In this document: piece by piece, positions 8,433 through 17,764 of the stretch
How the letters are laid out: the number at the start of each line of letters is the position of its first letter
How positions within the stretch are numbered: the first letter of the stretch is position 1
Assembly: GCA_040757085.1 (NCBI GenBank)
Contig: JBFLXJ010000017.1
Location: 93,095 to 157,094 of the forward strand
Length of the DNA: 64,000 bases
Direction of reading: 5' to 3'
Origin: Bacillota bacterium
Lineage (GTDB): Bacteria > Bacillota > Sulfobacillia > JACIYH01
Notes under the pieces: model-generated
Told to the model about the DNA's origin: nothing
Seen by the model: the letters and a program-made list of their open reading frames with translations, nothing else
Database searches by the model: none
Made by a program: the position numbers and the translations under genes

Positions 8433-9044
8433 GTGGTGCCCCTGCAACGGATGCGGGCAGTACTTGCGGCCCCGGTGGCGCTGCTTATGCTCGTCCTGCT
8501 TCTCGCCAGCGCGGGCTGCACCGGTTCGGCCGTGCAGAACGACGTCAACCAGCTCAAGGAACGGGTGGGAAAGCTCGAGCAGGAACTGGCGGCCCTGCGG
8601 GCTTCCCTGGATGCACTCACCCAGGAGCTGCGGGGGACCAGGGTCACCATCTACCTGCGGGCGCCGGGCGAGGATCTCCTGGTGCCGGTGACACGGACGG
8701 TACCGCACGGGGAGGACCCGCCCACGGCCGCCTTGCGGGCACTGGTAGCCGGACCGCAGCCCGGGGAGAGGGCGGAGGCCGTCCTGCCGGCAGCGGTGAA
8801 GGTGCGGTCGGTGCAGACGAAAGAGGGTACGGCCACAGCGGACTTCTCCAGTGACATCATGCGTATGAACGTGGGTTCCATGGGAGAAGCACTGGCGGTG
8901 GCCGCCATCGTCAACACCCTCACCGAGTTCCCCCAAATACGCCAGGTGCAGATCCTGGTGGAAGGTAGGAAGGTGGAGTCGCTTGCCGGCCACGTGGACG
9001 TCTCCCGCCCGCTGACCAGGAACGAGAAGCTGATCAAGCGCTGA
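8433..9044 (+). CDS. GerMN-domain lipoprotein (sporulation/germination type)
   Basis: Predicted secreted lipoprotein of about 203 residues. A basic start and hydrophobic helix end in a lipobox (LASAGC), followed by a short coiled coil (VNQLKERVGKLEQELAALRA). The rest is a GerMN domain: VTIYLRAPGEDLLVPVTR, then TAALRALVAGP, then VNTLTEFPQIRQVQILVEG. In spore formers this domain occurs in GerM, an envelope protein needed for the spore-septum complex, and in other lipoproteins. The start is uncertain: GTG 8433 or 8436 sits beside GAGGGGG, while ATG 8451 gives a more usual signal peptide. Confidence 0.85.
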   Translation: MVPLQRMRAVLAAPVALLMLVLLLASAGCTGSAVQNDVNQLKERVGKLEQELAALRASLDALTQELRGTRVTIYLRAPGEDLLVPVTRTVPHGEDPPTAALRALVAGPQPGERAEAVLPAAVKVRSVQTKEGTATADFSSDIMRMNVGSMGEALAVAAIVNTLTEFPQIRQVQILVEGRKVESLAGHVDVSRPLTRNEKLIKR

Positions 9045-9381
9045 CATGGCGCGCAAAAGACCACCGGCATCCAGACAGGGAATGCTCATCTTTCCCAAAA
9101 GGGGGGCGGTCAGCCGGCGCCGGGGGTCTGGCCCATGTTGATTTCCGTCCTGTTCCTGCCCCTCGGCTATCGGAGATTCAGGCGCCAGCCCCTCCCGTAG
9201 CCCCCTGGTTCCGGCTCTCGGCCGCCGGAAGGGCCATCCGTGTCCGATCGCGTGGGGCGGTCCTGGTTGCCCCTGGTCATCCGCAATGCCGGCACAGCGC
9301 GGGAGGAGGATTGCCTCGTTGGGAGAAAGGATCATGGGGCACTTGCGTTATCCGCGGTGACCGGAAGGGGGGTCTGGGACG
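9045..9381. other. Intergenic region, no feature recognised
   Basis: A GGAGGAGG motif at about 9302-9309 precedes only very short open frames ending near 9361. No terminator with a T run or known RNA was seen. Confidence 0.4.
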
Positions 9382-10218
9382 GTGCCGGGTGCGGAACCGG
9401 TCTCGGCCGGGGCAGGCGTGGAAATCCGCATGAGAGCGGAAAGGATGGCCGAAGCGTTTCAGGGCCGGGAAGAGGTGATGGCCCTGTTCCTGGGCGGATC
9501 CCTGGCCTCCCATACCGCCGATGACCACTCGGACATCGATCTCTACGTTGTGGCGCGCGAAGGCCGCCTGGAAGCGGTCCTCGGGTACTCGCGTGAGGTC
9601 CTTGCCTCCGTGGGGCGCCTGGTATTCTGCAAGCGGGTGGGCCACGGCTTCCCGATGGACGTCTTCGTATATGCGGACGGAATCCGCGGGGAGGTGGGGT
9701 ACGGGACGCCCCGCTCGCTGGACGATCTCCACTACGGCCCCTATGTGGTGCTATATGACCCTGAGGGACTGCTTACCGAGCACGTGTTTCCAGGCCGGAG
9801 GGACCCGGCGGAACGCAAGCGTCAACTGGCCGGTTCGCTGGAATGGTTCTGGAGGGAGGCGCTCCTGGCCAGGGCGTACCTATGCCGGGGCGATCTGTGG
9901 TCGGCCGCCGCGCAGATTGAGGGACTCCGCAGGAGACTCGCCGGTATCCTCCGTTCCAGGCGCCCCGGCGGAGGAGACCCGGAGGAAGGCCTGAGCAAGC
10001 TGGGCAGGTACGTTCCCGACGGAGAATTGGGGGCTCTGAAGGAGAGTTTCTTCCGCTTTGACCCCCTCGAGATGGAGAAGGCCATGCAGACCCTCTGCTC
10101 CCTGGCCTGGGACCTCGGGCGGGAGTCTCTGGAGGACCCCACGCGGGAGAACGTGGCCATCCTGCGCGCCCTGGCTCTAGGTGAAGGAGCGGACAGGCCG
10201 GGGCCGGAAATGGCGTAG
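9382..10218 (+). CDS. Nucleotidyltransferase-domain protein (Pol-beta/MNT superfamily)
   Basis: Predicted 278-residue cytoplasmic protein. The nucleotidyltransferase signature is present: GGS at residues 38-40, then D51 and D53 (SDIDLYV), with a third acidic position in FPMDVFVYAD. The helical C-terminal half could bind substrate, as in aminoglycoside nucleotidyltransferase-like proteins. GTG 9382 follows GGAAGGGGGG by 9 bases. Its substrate cannot be told from sequence; nucleotidylation of a small molecule or a protein are both possible. The next gene, pepF, starts 39 bases downstream and may be co-transcribed. Confidence 0.75.
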   Translation: MPGAEPVSAGAGVEIRMRAERMAEAFQGREEVMALFLGGSLASHTADDHSDIDLYVVAREGRLEAVLGYSREVLASVGRLVFCKRVGHGFPMDVFVYADGIRGEVGYGTPRSLDDLHYGPYVVLYDPEGLLTEHVFPGRRDPAERKRQLAGSLEWFWREALLARAYLCRGDLWSAAAQIEGLRRRLAGILRSRRPGGGDPEEGLSKLGRYVPDGELGALKESFFRFDPLEMEKAMQTLCSLAWDLGRESLEDPTRENVAILRALALGEGADRPGPEMA

Positions 10219-10257
10219 CGTGTTCGTCTGGGTGTGCCCGCAACAGGAGGGATGGTC

Positions 10258-12057
10258 ATGCCCAAGCGTCTCACCCGTGCAGAGCTGCCCGTGGAACAAA
10301 CCTGGAACCTGGCGGACATCTTCCCGACTGTGGAGGCCTGGGAAGCAGAACTGGCCGTGGTATCCGCCGACATGCCCACCGTGACCCGCTACGCGGGCAG
10401 GCTCAGCGAGGGGGCCGGCACCCTCCTCGCCTGCCTGGAGGCCCTGGAGGAGCTGCAGGAGCGGTTCGGCAGGGTCGCCTCGTACGCCTTGCTCAGCCAG
10501 TCCGCGGACGGCACCTCCCCGGCGAACCAGGCCATGGCCGCCCGGGCCATGAGCCTGGGCGCCCGCATCCAGGCCGAAACCTCGTTCATCCGTTCCGAGA
10601 TCCTCGCCCTGCCCGAAGGAACCGTGGAAGATTACCTGGCCCGGGAACCCGGGCTGGCCAGCTTCCGCCGTTTCCTGGAGCGTATCCTGGCCGACAGGCC
10701 CCATGCGCTGAGCCCGGAGACCGAGCGGGCCCTTGCCGCATTGGGCGAAGTCCTCGATGCACCGGGGATGATCTACCGCCGCTCGAAGAGTTCCGACATG
10801 ACCTTCGAACCGGTCAGGGACGGTCAGGGGAACGAGTTACCCATGTCCTTCGCCATCTACGAGGGTCATTACGAGCGTTCGCCCGACACTGTCCTGCGCC
10901 GCAACGCCTTCGCCTCCTTCACGAAGGGCCTGAAGGCCTACCAGAACACCTACGCCGCCACCTGGGCCACCGAGGTGCGCAAGAACGTGGTGATGGCGCG
11001 GCTCCGGGGCTATCCGTCGGCCACCCACATGATCCTTGACCGGCAGGAGGTCACCCTGGACGTTTACAACAACCTTCACGACATAATTCTCCACGATCTT
11101 GCCCCCCACATGCGCCGTTACGTGGCGCTCCGCCGGCGGGTCCTCGGCCTGGACAGGATCCTTTACTGCGACATCGAGGCGCCGCTCGACCCCGAGTTCA
11201 ACCCGTCCACCACCTTTGCCGAGGCCGCCGAAATCATCCTGAAGGGCCTGTCGGTCCTGGGGCCGGACTACTCCGGGATCATGGCGAGCGGCCTCAGGAA
11301 CCGCTGGATCGACTGGGGCGACAACATCGGGAAGTCGACGGGCGCCTTCTGCAACTCGGTATACGGCGTCCACCCTTACATCCTCATCACCTGGACCAAC
11401 AGCCTGCACGATGTCCTCACGCTGGCGCACGAGCTGGGCCACGGGGGGCACGGCGTGCTGTCGCAGCGTCAGCACCTCTTGCTCAACAGCCGGCCGTCCA
11501 TGTTCTTCATCGAGGCGCCGTCCACGCTCAACTCACTTCTCGTGGCCGACAGCATCCTGGCCGAGGCCACCGACAGGCGCGTCCGTCGCTGGGTCATCAT
11601 GCAGTTGCTCGGGATCTACTATCACAACTTCGTGCGTCACCTCATCGAGGGTGAACTGCAGCGCCGCATGTACGCCCTGGCCGAGAAGGATGAGCCCATT
11701 ACCGCCAGCGTCCTCTCCCGGGTGCAGGGGGAAATCCTGGAGGAGTTCTGGGGTGGAGAGGTCGAGATCGAAGACGGTGCTCGGCTCACCTGGATGCGCC
11801 AGCCCCACTACTACAGTGGCCTCTACCCGTACACTTACTCGGCCGGCCTCACCATCGCCACCGCCGTGGCCCGGGCCATCCGGGAGGAGGGCGAGCCGGC
11901 CGTGAAGCGCTGGCTCGAGGTGCTCAAGGCCGGAGGTACGAGGAAGCCGCTGGAGCTGGCCCAGATGGCCGGGGTGGACATGACCCGGCCGGAACCCATC
12001 CGCGCTGCAGTGGCCTACGTGGGATCGCTGGTGGACGAGGTGGTCAACAGCTTCTAG
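10258..12057 (+). CDS. pepF: Oligoendopeptidase F, M3 family metallopeptidase
   Basis: Predicted 599-residue zinc endopeptidase that cleaves short peptides in the cytoplasm. The zinc motif HELGH is at residues 391-395, with the third ligand Glu in FFIEAPST near residue 419. The N-terminal PepF helical domain (WNLADIFPTVEAWEAEL) and the C-terminal YYSGLYPYTYSAGL block are characteristic. Length matches the family (about 600). ATG 10258 is chosen for CAGGAGG 7 bases upstream; ATG 10252 is too close to it. Confidence 0.95.
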   Translation: MPKRLTRAELPVEQTWNLADIFPTVEAWEAELAVVSADMPTVTRYAGRLSEGAGTLLACLEALEELQERFGRVASYALLSQSADGTSPANQAMAARAMSLGARIQAETSFIRSEILALPEGTVEDYLAREPGLASFRRFLERILADRPHALSPETERALAALGEVLDAPGMIYRRSKSSDMTFEPVRDGQGNELPMSFAIYEGHYERSPDTVLRRNAFASFTKGLKAYQNTYAATWATEVRKNVVMARLRGYPSATHMILDRQEVTLDVYNNLHDIILHDLAPHMRRYVALRRRVLGLDRILYCDIEAPLDPEFNPSTTFAEAAEIILKGLSVLGPDYSGIMASGLRNRWIDWGDNIGKSTGAFCNSVYGVHPYILITWTNSLHDVLTLAHELGHGGHGVLSQRQHLLLNSRPSMFFIEAPSTLNSLLVADSILAEATDRRVRRWVIMQLLGIYYHNFVRHLIEGELQRRMYALAEKDEPITASVLSRVQGEILEEFWGGEVEIEDGARLTWMRQPHYYSGLYPYTYSAGLTIATAVARAIREEGEPAVKRWLEVLKAGGTRKPLELAQMAGVDMTRPEPIRAAVAYVGSLVDEVVNSF

Positions 12058-12084
12058 AGCGCACCCGAGGTTCTGAGACAAACG

Positions 12085-12114
12085 GCCGGGCCGGGAGGAG
12101 GAAACCGGCCCGGC
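12085..12114 (+). promoter_or_regulatory. Perfect GC hairpin with a Shine-Dalgarno sequence in its loop
   Basis: GCCGGGCCGG (12085-12094) and CCGGCCCGGC (12105-12114) pair perfectly over 10 bases around the loop GAGGAGGAAA. The loop is an ideal ribosome binding site and GTG 12115 follows at once. It may be a translational control hairpin or a U-less terminator of pepF. Confidence 0.5.
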
Positions 12115-12226
12115 GTGCGGCCTGCCCTCGGCGTCCCCTTACCCGATCCTCAGCGCCGCCGCTCTCCTGGAACTGGCGGAGGAAGAGGGCCGGCTCGACG
12201 CCTCGGCAAAGGAGCTGGAAGAAGCA

Positions 12227-12703
12227 GTGGCAGCAACCCGGGAGGCCCTGGCTTCCCTGGATGATCTCCTTGCCACCCTGCGCAGTGCAGCCAATTGGGG
12301 GATCTGGGATATGGTGGGTGGAGGCCTGCTCGCGACGGCCATCAAGCACTCCCGCATCGACGAGGCGCGGGGCAAGGCGGCTCTCGCCCAGCAGTCGCTG
12401 GAGCGGCTGCGGAGGGAGCTGGCGGACGTGGGAGCCCGGGTGGATCTCGGCGTCGACATCGGCAGCTTCCTCACCTTCGCCGACTATTTCTTCGACGGGC
12501 TGATCGTGGACTGGGTGGTGCAGTCCCGTATCAACGAGGCAAGAGGCCGGACCGAAGAGCAGCGGGATGCGGTGGCATCCATGCTGCCGAAGCTGGAGGA
12601 GGAGTTGCGCCGCGTCGCTGCCAAGACCGAGGACGTCCGCGCCAGGAGGCAACGTTTGGTGGAAGACACCCACATGCCTCGCTTTCCCTATACCGGTCCA
12701 TAG
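12227..12703 (+). CDS. Conserved hypothetical coiled-coil protein
   Basis: Predicted 158 or more residues, mostly helical, with two similar blocks: GIWDMVGGGLLATAIKHSRI and LTFADYFFDGLIVDWVVQSR. Each is followed by a coiled-coil stretch. I recall similar proteins in Bacillus but no function. The same frame reads as plausible protein (ALLELAEEEGRLDASAKELE) back to about 12122 without a normal start codon. GTG 12115, preceded by the loop GGAGGAGG, is in a different frame, so either a one-base shift near 12140 has broken the N-terminus or GTG 12227 is the true start. Confidence 0.6.
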   Translation: MAATREALASLDDLLATLRSAANWGIWDMVGGGLLATAIKHSRIDEARGKAALAQQSLERLRRELADVGARVDLGVDIGSFLTFADYFFDGLIVDWVVQSRINEARGRTEEQRDAVASMLPKLEEELRRVAAKTEDVRARRQRLVEDTHMPRFPYTGP

Positions 12704-13248
12704 CCGGAGAAGTCCGGGGGGGCGGGCCGTGGGCAAGTGGGGAAGATTTCACCGCTTCCGGGGCGACCGGACGCGTACTTTTTCACCACAACCCGGGTGG
12801 TGGGTGGGCACCGGGCCGGGAGAGGGGCTCTCCTGCACGCGGAAAGTGCCAGATAGGCGGCGCGGGGTGCCGGTATTCGACAGGAATGTGCTGCACCCCC
12901 CGGCGCCTTCGACCCGACGGATGCCCCGGAGGCCGGGTCACCCCCCTCAGGCGGGGTCTGATTCCCCAGGTGGGGAATTCTTCACCACTCGTCAGCCGGC
13001 GGTGTGAGGAAAAAACCACCACGTACCCTCACGGTGCTGACCCGGGCTCCGGGATCCGGTCAGTCTGGACCGACAGGCGCCGCTGCCGCACGGGTTTATC
13101 ACTGATTCGAGTCTGGGCCGGGATGTGAGGGGGACGGCCGGGCGCTGGCCCGGGCCGCTGCACGTCCGCGCCCGGCACCGATAGTGGATGAGGAGGAGCG
13201 TGTCGGAGCGCCGGGGCAGTTCCTGGCGAGCAGGGGGGATGTCGGGGG
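12704..13248. other. Long structured intergenic region
   Basis: No coding signal. There are several G/C-rich inverted repeats, including ATTCCCCA/TGGGGAAT at 12961-12978. No known riboswitch consensus was recognised. Confidence 0.4.
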
Positions 13249-13995
13249 GTGACTGGCAGGTACCTCGGTGTGGACGGGTGTCCGGGTGGTTGGGTGGTAA
13301 CGGGGGTCGAGGGGGGTAGGCCGTCCGGTCCGGTGCTCCTGGGGACGTTCGCGGAGGTGATCGACCACGCGCACGGCGCGGCGCTGGTCCTGGTTGACAT
13401 CCCCATCGGCCTGCCGGACGCGCGGCAGGGGCAACGCGGTTGTGACGTGGCGGCCAGGCAGGCGCTCAAGCAGCGCGGGTGCTGCGTGTTCCCGGCCCCC
13501 ATCCGCGAGGTGGTGGAGTTGCCCGCAGTGTCCGGATACGAGGAGGCCTGCGCGCGCCAGCGCCAATTGGCGGGGCGGGGCCTGACCGCGCAGGCGTACT
13601 GCCTGCTCCCCAAGATCCGGGAAGTCGACCGGCTGATGCGGCCGGAGCCGGGCCTGCAGGAGCGGGTGCGCGAAAGCCACCCCGAGCTATGCTTTGCCGC
13701 CCTGAACGGCGGCCGGCCCATGCGGCACCGCAAGCGTGCTCCGAAGGGACACACGGAGCGGCTGGAGGTACTGCGGCGCCACCTGCCAGAGGTGGACGGC
13801 CTGCTCGACGGGGTATCCTCGACCAGGCGGCGGGGTGCTTACGCGGCCGACGACGTCCTGGACGCCCTGGCCCTGGCTGTCAGCGCCTGGCTCGGCAGCG
13901 AGCGCGGGTGGCGGGTGGCCCCTCCCCGGGGGCCGGAGCACGATGCCTGCGGGCTGCGGATGGAGATGGTCACTGCCTGCTGGGGGCTCGGCTAG
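13249..13995 (+). CDS. DUF429 family protein (predicted RNase H-fold nuclease)
   Basis: Predicted 248-residue protein. The family hallmark GVDGCPGGWVV is at the N-terminus, followed by VDIPIGLPD, VFPAPIREVV and a C-terminal DDVLDALALAVSAW. This acidic layout resembles an RNase H-like active site. Function in cells is not established. GTG 13249 follows a G-rich ribosome site about 10 bases upstream. A hairpin with a T run overlaps its stop codon, so it is probably a single-gene unit. Confidence 0.85.
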   Translation: MTGRYLGVDGCPGGWVVTGVEGGRPSGPVLLGTFAEVIDHAHGAALVLVDIPIGLPDARQGQRGCDVAARQALKQRGCCVFPAPIREVVELPAVSGYEEACARQRQLAGRGLTAQAYCLLPKIREVDRLMRPEPGLQERVRESHPELCFAALNGGRPMRHRKRAPKGHTERLEVLRRHLPEVDGLLDGVSSTRRRGAYAADDVLDALALAVSAWLGSERGWRVAPPRGPEHDACGLRMEMVTACWGLG

Positions 13996-14006
13996 CAGCC
14001 CCTTTT
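13983..14006 (+). terminator. Intrinsic terminator overlapping the DUF429 stop
   Basis: GGGGCT (13983-13988) pairs with AGCCCC (13997-14002), followed by TTTT. The gene's TAG stop lies in the loop. McrC converges from the other side, 61 bases away. Confidence 0.6.
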
Positions 14007-14066
14007 CCGCAGCGGCGGCAGGATGGGTGCGGGCGCGCACCCCTGAGGCCGGCCACGCGCGGGCCT

Positions 14067-15509
14067 TCATGGCGCGGGGGAGCGGGAGAAGGCGAGGTAG
14101 TGGGCGTACTGCCGGCGCTGGCGGCGGAGGGCGGTCGAGGAGGCGGCTGGCGCGTCTATGAGTGCGGCGAGGTAGTCCGCGTGGACGGGGCGCAGGGCTA
14201 CCAGGGCATGGCGGGAGCCGGAAGCGGGGTCGCGTACCTCAACACGCTGCTCGCTGGCCACGGGGCAGGTGGTCGGGTACAGGATGGCAGCGGAGCGGCC
14301 CGGCGTGCTGAGGGCGTACATGGCCAGCTGGTAGAGCATGTCCCGCGGAGGGGGATTCTCCCAGAGGTCGCGGTACTTGGCGTCGAGTACCGCCGCCGGC
14401 GCAGGGGCGGGACCCGATGGGCCAGCAGCGGCAGTGGCGGGTACGACGAGCATGTCGGGACGGGGCGTGGGCGATGCCCGGCCGCGAGGGTTGTAGTCGG
14501 GGTGGTAGCCGAGCATTCCCGTGAGCCGGCATTCGGGGCGTACCGTATATCCCTCCAGATTCTCAGTCAGGAAGCGCGTGAGCAGCGTCTGGAAGAACCG
14601 GTTCATGTCGAAGAGGAATCCCGGGAGTTGCAGCGGGTGCGCCTCGCCGTCGGCAGACAGCCCCTGGCCCTCCACCAGCATCTCAATCAGCGTCAGGGCG
14701 GGCCGGTAGGATCGGGTAAGCCGGTCCATTTGCAGGTGAAGCCGGCGGAAGGTGGGGCGGTCGAGCCGCGCCGGGGTAACGCCGTCCGCCAGCAAGGCGG
14801 CTACCCTGCGGAGGTGTCCCCGCAGGGCCACGTCCTCGGTGATGGTCGTCCCAAACTGCAGGCCCGCCAGGAGTACCTGGTTGGGCAGGCAGTCGGCGAG
14901 GCGGGGATGGTGCCAGCAGGGCAGGGCAGCTTGGGCAGGGTGCCGCCGCGCCAGGGTCGCAAAGTCGATGCGGCCCCGCGGTGCCGGGAGTACCTCGTGC
15001 CGGCGGATGTAGCGGCGGTGCAGGCCGCGGGCGGCGAGCTCCCCTGCCTCGGCGGCCAGTTGGTGCAGCAGGAGGTCGGGGAAGGACAGTTGCCCTGCGG
15101 TGATGTCAACCTCACCCACCAGCCTGAGCTGCCTCAGGCCGTAGGCGTAGCGGAGCAGGGAGAGCAGGGCCGGACCCGGGATCTTGGGCTCGATGCTGAT
15201 GTGCAGGGGGCCCAGGCGCAGGATGCCCACGTAAGAGCTGGCACGGATGCGCAGGCCGTCGACCAGCTCGAGGACCTCCAGTATCCCCTCCCGGGACAAC
15301 TCTTCAGCCAGCCGGCGGGCGCCCGGGTGAGCGGACAGGTTCAGGCCCACCAGCTTGCTGCCGAGGGGATCACGCGGATCAGGGGCAGCCGTCTGCCATT
15401 CGCTCATGTGCAGGCGAATGGCACCGCCCCCGCTCGCCCTCTCCCCGTTCCGGCCCTCACCGTCCATGGTGACCCCCCACCGACCCCAGCACGCCTGCTG
15501 GGCCTTCAA
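14067..15509 (-). CDS. mcrC: McrC-like subunit of the McrBC type IV restriction system
   Basis: Predicted 480-residue nuclease subunit that cuts modified foreign DNA when driven by the McrB motor. The N-terminal beta-rich region (YVGILRLGPLHISIEPKI) is typical of McrC. The C-terminal PD-(D/E)XK site is PDMLVV near residue 350 and DAKYRDLW near 375, followed by RDMLYQLAMYALS. TTG 15509 overlaps the mcrB stop by 4 bases and follows GGAGGAGA, so the two are translationally coupled; a later ATG is possible because the first 35 residues look non-conserved. About 100 residues longer than E. coli McrC. Confidence 0.85.
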   Translation of the reverse strand: MKAQQACWGRWGVTMDGEGRNGERASGGGAIRLHMSEWQTAAPDPRDPLGSKLVGLNLSAHPGARRLAEELSREGILEVLELVDGLRIRASSYVGILRLGPLHISIEPKIPGPALLSLLRYAYGLRQLRLVGEVDITAGQLSFPDLLLHQLAAEAGELAARGLHRRYIRRHEVLPAPRGRIDFATLARRHPAQAALPCWHHPRLADCLPNQVLLAGLQFGTTITEDVALRGHLRRVAALLADGVTPARLDRPTFRRLHLQMDRLTRSYRPALTLIEMLVEGQGLSADGEAHPLQLPGFLFDMNRFFQTLLTRFLTENLEGYTVRPECRLTGMLGYHPDYNPRGRASPTPRPDMLVVPATAAAGPSGPAPAPAAVLDAKYRDLWENPPPRDMLYQLAMYALSTPGRSAAILYPTTCPVASEQRVEVRDPASGSRHALVALRPVHADYLAALIDAPAASSTALRRQRRQYAHYLAFSRSPAP

Positions 15510-17764
15510 CTCTCCTCCTCTTCGGCGGCTTCGGCCTCGGCCCGGATGGCCTCCGGCGAGGTGATGATGTCCGGAGCGATCGCACGCAGGGCTTCCAGCA
15601 ACTCCTCCTTGCGGTTGGGGTCGAAAAGCTCCTCCCGGAAGCGCTGGCGGGGGAGGTCCACCAGGCGGTTCCCCAGGATGTTCTCCAGGGTTGCATAGTC
15701 CTCGTAGCAGTACTCCTGCAGGAGCGGCAGGATGTCGTCCCTCAGGACGCGCACGAGTTGCTCGAAGGTGGTGACAGGGCGCCCGCGGTGCAGGAGGTAG
15801 GAATGGCCGATTTGCAGGTTGCGGGCGTCGCGGCCGATGTACTCGCAGATGCGCTCGTTGACCGCCTCCAGCCAGCGACCCAGGGGGATCCCCTCCACTA
15901 CCGCATCCGCGAGGACGCCGGGATCGGGCATGAGTTCGACGAACCCGAAGCGCCGGCGCAGGGCGGTGTCCAGGAGGGCGATGGAGCGGTCGGCTGTGTT
16001 CATGGTGCCGATGATATACACGTTCTCAGGCACGCGCAGGATCTCGCCCGAGAGCGGCAGCAGGATGGGCTGGTTGCGCCTCGATTTCTCGAGCACGGTG
16101 AGGAGCTCGCCGAAGATGCGCGGGATGTCGCCGCGGTTGATCTCGTCGATGATGAGGTAGAAGTTGCGGTCCGGGCGCGCGGCGGCATCCCGGCAGAGCC
16201 GTTTGAAGATGCCCTCTTGCAGGGTGAAGCTGAGCTGCCCCTCGATGTTCTGAGGGCGGTAGCCTTCGATGAAGTCCTCGTAGCCAAAGGCGGGGTGGAA
16301 ACAGCACATCCGCACCAGGCCTCCCGCCTCTCCCACCGAGCCCACCACTGCCTCCTTCTGAACGGAGGCCAGATCACCGAAGGGCTTACCGAAGGCGTGG
16401 CGTGCCGCCAGTTCGCGGGCGGTCCATTCCGCCCAGTAAGTCTTGCCGGTGCCCGGCGGCCCGTAGAGGATCACCTGCCCCTTGCGTTCCAGGATGTCCT
16501 GGATGCGCCTGGGAATGCCCGTCAGTGCGTCGAGGCGAGGTGGCGGAGGCTGGGCCCGGGATAGCCTTTCTATCTGCACGAGTGCCCGGTAGTCCCTTAT
16601 CTCCGAGAGCAGGGCTGTCTCACCCATGGGCGCCAATCCCAGGGTGCTCAGATTCACCTGCCGCAGGCCGTCCCCTTCGGCGAGCCACTCCACGGGCACG
16701 CGATGGGGGAAATCCGGCTCCTCGCTGAACATGTAGGCACCCGCCACCCGACCGATGCCGAGTACGTTCTGGCCGCGGACCACGACAACGATGTCCCGCT
16801 CGGAAACTCGGGTCACGAACCAGTTCATCTGCCTCGCCAGAGTCAGCGCCTCCTGCGCCAGGGACGGATACGCAGTCGAGATCTTCCCCGCCAGGTTGTT
16901 GATGCTCTCTTGCCTCGGGGCCAGCCAGGATAGGTCACCGAGCGCAGGAAAGCCCAGCGCCATGACCTGGCGGTCTCGCATCACATCCCACGGCGGCGCG
17001 TGCGGTCCGAGATTGAACCCCCAGTAGCGGTGGGGGCTCCCGAAGTGCCCCTTCAGTACCGCGGTCAGGTCACTCATGGGCCAGCCGAAATCGGTCGCCA
17101 GGCGCACGTAACGCCCAGCAGCCACGTACCGCCCTCGGTGGTGTGGAGGCTCCTGCAGCAGCTTCACCAGGTAAAACCTTTGCCAGAGTTCGCTGTGAAA
17201 GTGGTCGAGCTTGTCCGGGTACAGGAGGCTCAGGTACTTGTGCCCCCAGGCGGTGTCGCTCACATCAGGTGCCACCTCGTCCAGGCGGTGCTGAAGTGCG
17301 AGGTATTGTTCGTCTGAGGCGCCCGGGGGGAGTTCCGCCAGGGCACGGCTCGCCTGGATCAACTGATCCCTGTGCCGGCGGGCGATGACGATGGCTTCTT
17401 CCACTGTGATGGACTTCGGATGTTGGGGAGTCCCCGTGATCCACGCGCCGGTTTCCTTCTGGCGGTAAATCTTGTAGTTGAAGGCACTTCCGCCCCCGAT
17501 GCCACCGAAATAATCGGTGCGGAATTCGTCGTCGTTCTTGGACTCCAGCCAGTACACTAAGCTATCGTGGTTGGAGTGGTGGTGCATGGTTTCCAGCAAC
17601 GCTTCCCCATCGAGCCCGGCCAACACCTCGGGACCAAACCGCTCCCGAAACCTTGCCTGGTTCTCGCGGATCACCTGCTCACCGACCAACTTGCCCTCGG
17701 AAGCAAGCTTGTTGTACACGGAGACCAACTGGTCCCTGACAGCTTCGGGTACTGGCAGCGACAT
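15506..17764 (-). CDS. mcrB: McrB-like AAA+ GTPase of the McrBC restriction system
   Basis: Predicted 752-residue motor and recognition subunit. The AAA+ domain has Walker A GPPGTGKT (about 430-437), a Walker B-type YLIIDEINRGDIPRIFGELL and the McrB-specific MNTADRS (about 586-592), used for GTP rather than ATP. Before it, VVVRGQNVLGIGRVAGAYMF with FPHRVPVEWL looks like a PUA/EVE-like fold that could read modified bases. The N-terminal 280 residues are a further helical domain of unknown role, making it larger than E. coli McrB. GGAGGGGAAACG precedes the ATG. The target modification cannot be predicted. Confidence 0.9.
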   Translation of the reverse strand: MSLPVPEAVRDQLVSVYNKLASEGKLVGEQVIRENQARFRERFGPEVLAGLDGEALLETMHHHSNHDSLVYWLESKNDDEFRTDYFGGIGGGSAFNYKIYRQKETGAWITGTPQHPKSITVEEAIVIARRHRDQLIQASRALAELPPGASDEQYLALQHRLDEVAPDVSDTAWGHKYLSLLYPDKLDHFHSELWQRFYLVKLLQEPPHHRGRYVAAGRYVRLATDFGWPMSDLTAVLKGHFGSPHRYWGFNLGPHAPPWDVMRDRQVMALGFPALGDLSWLAPRQESINNLAGKISTAYPSLAQEALTLARQMNWFVTRVSERDIVVVVRGQNVLGIGRVAGAYMFSEEPDFPHRVPVEWLAEGDGLRQVNLSTLGLAPMGETALLSEIRDYRALVQIERLSRAQPPPPRLDALTGIPRRIQDILERKGQVILYGPPGTGKTYWAEWTARELAARHAFGKPFGDLASVQKEAVVGSVGEAGGLVRMCCFHPAFGYEDFIEGYRPQNIEGQLSFTLQEGIFKRLCRDAAARPDRNFYLIIDEINRGDIPRIFGELLTVLEKSRRNQPILLPLSGEILRVPENVYIIGTMNTADRSIALLDTALRRRFGFVELMPDPGVLADAVVEGIPLGRWLEAVNERICEYIGRDARNLQIGHSYLLHRGRPVTTFEQLVRVLRDDILPLLQEYCYEDYATLENILGNRLVDLPRQRFREELFDPNRKEELLEALRAIAPDIITSPEAIRAEAEAAEEEES

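Noticed and set aside
8010-9335. 441-codon open frame on the minus strand opposite the GerMN lipoprotein
   Set aside because: The plus-strand gene has a lipobox and GerMN domain; the minus frame is H/R/P-rich shadow except for a short N-terminal-like fragment noted separately.
13479-15698. 739-codon open frame on the plus strand opposite mcrC
   Set aside because: Low-complexity G/A/R-rich translation with no family match; McrC on the minus strand has catalytic motifs and a coupled start. A codon-bias shadow of a G+C-rich genome.
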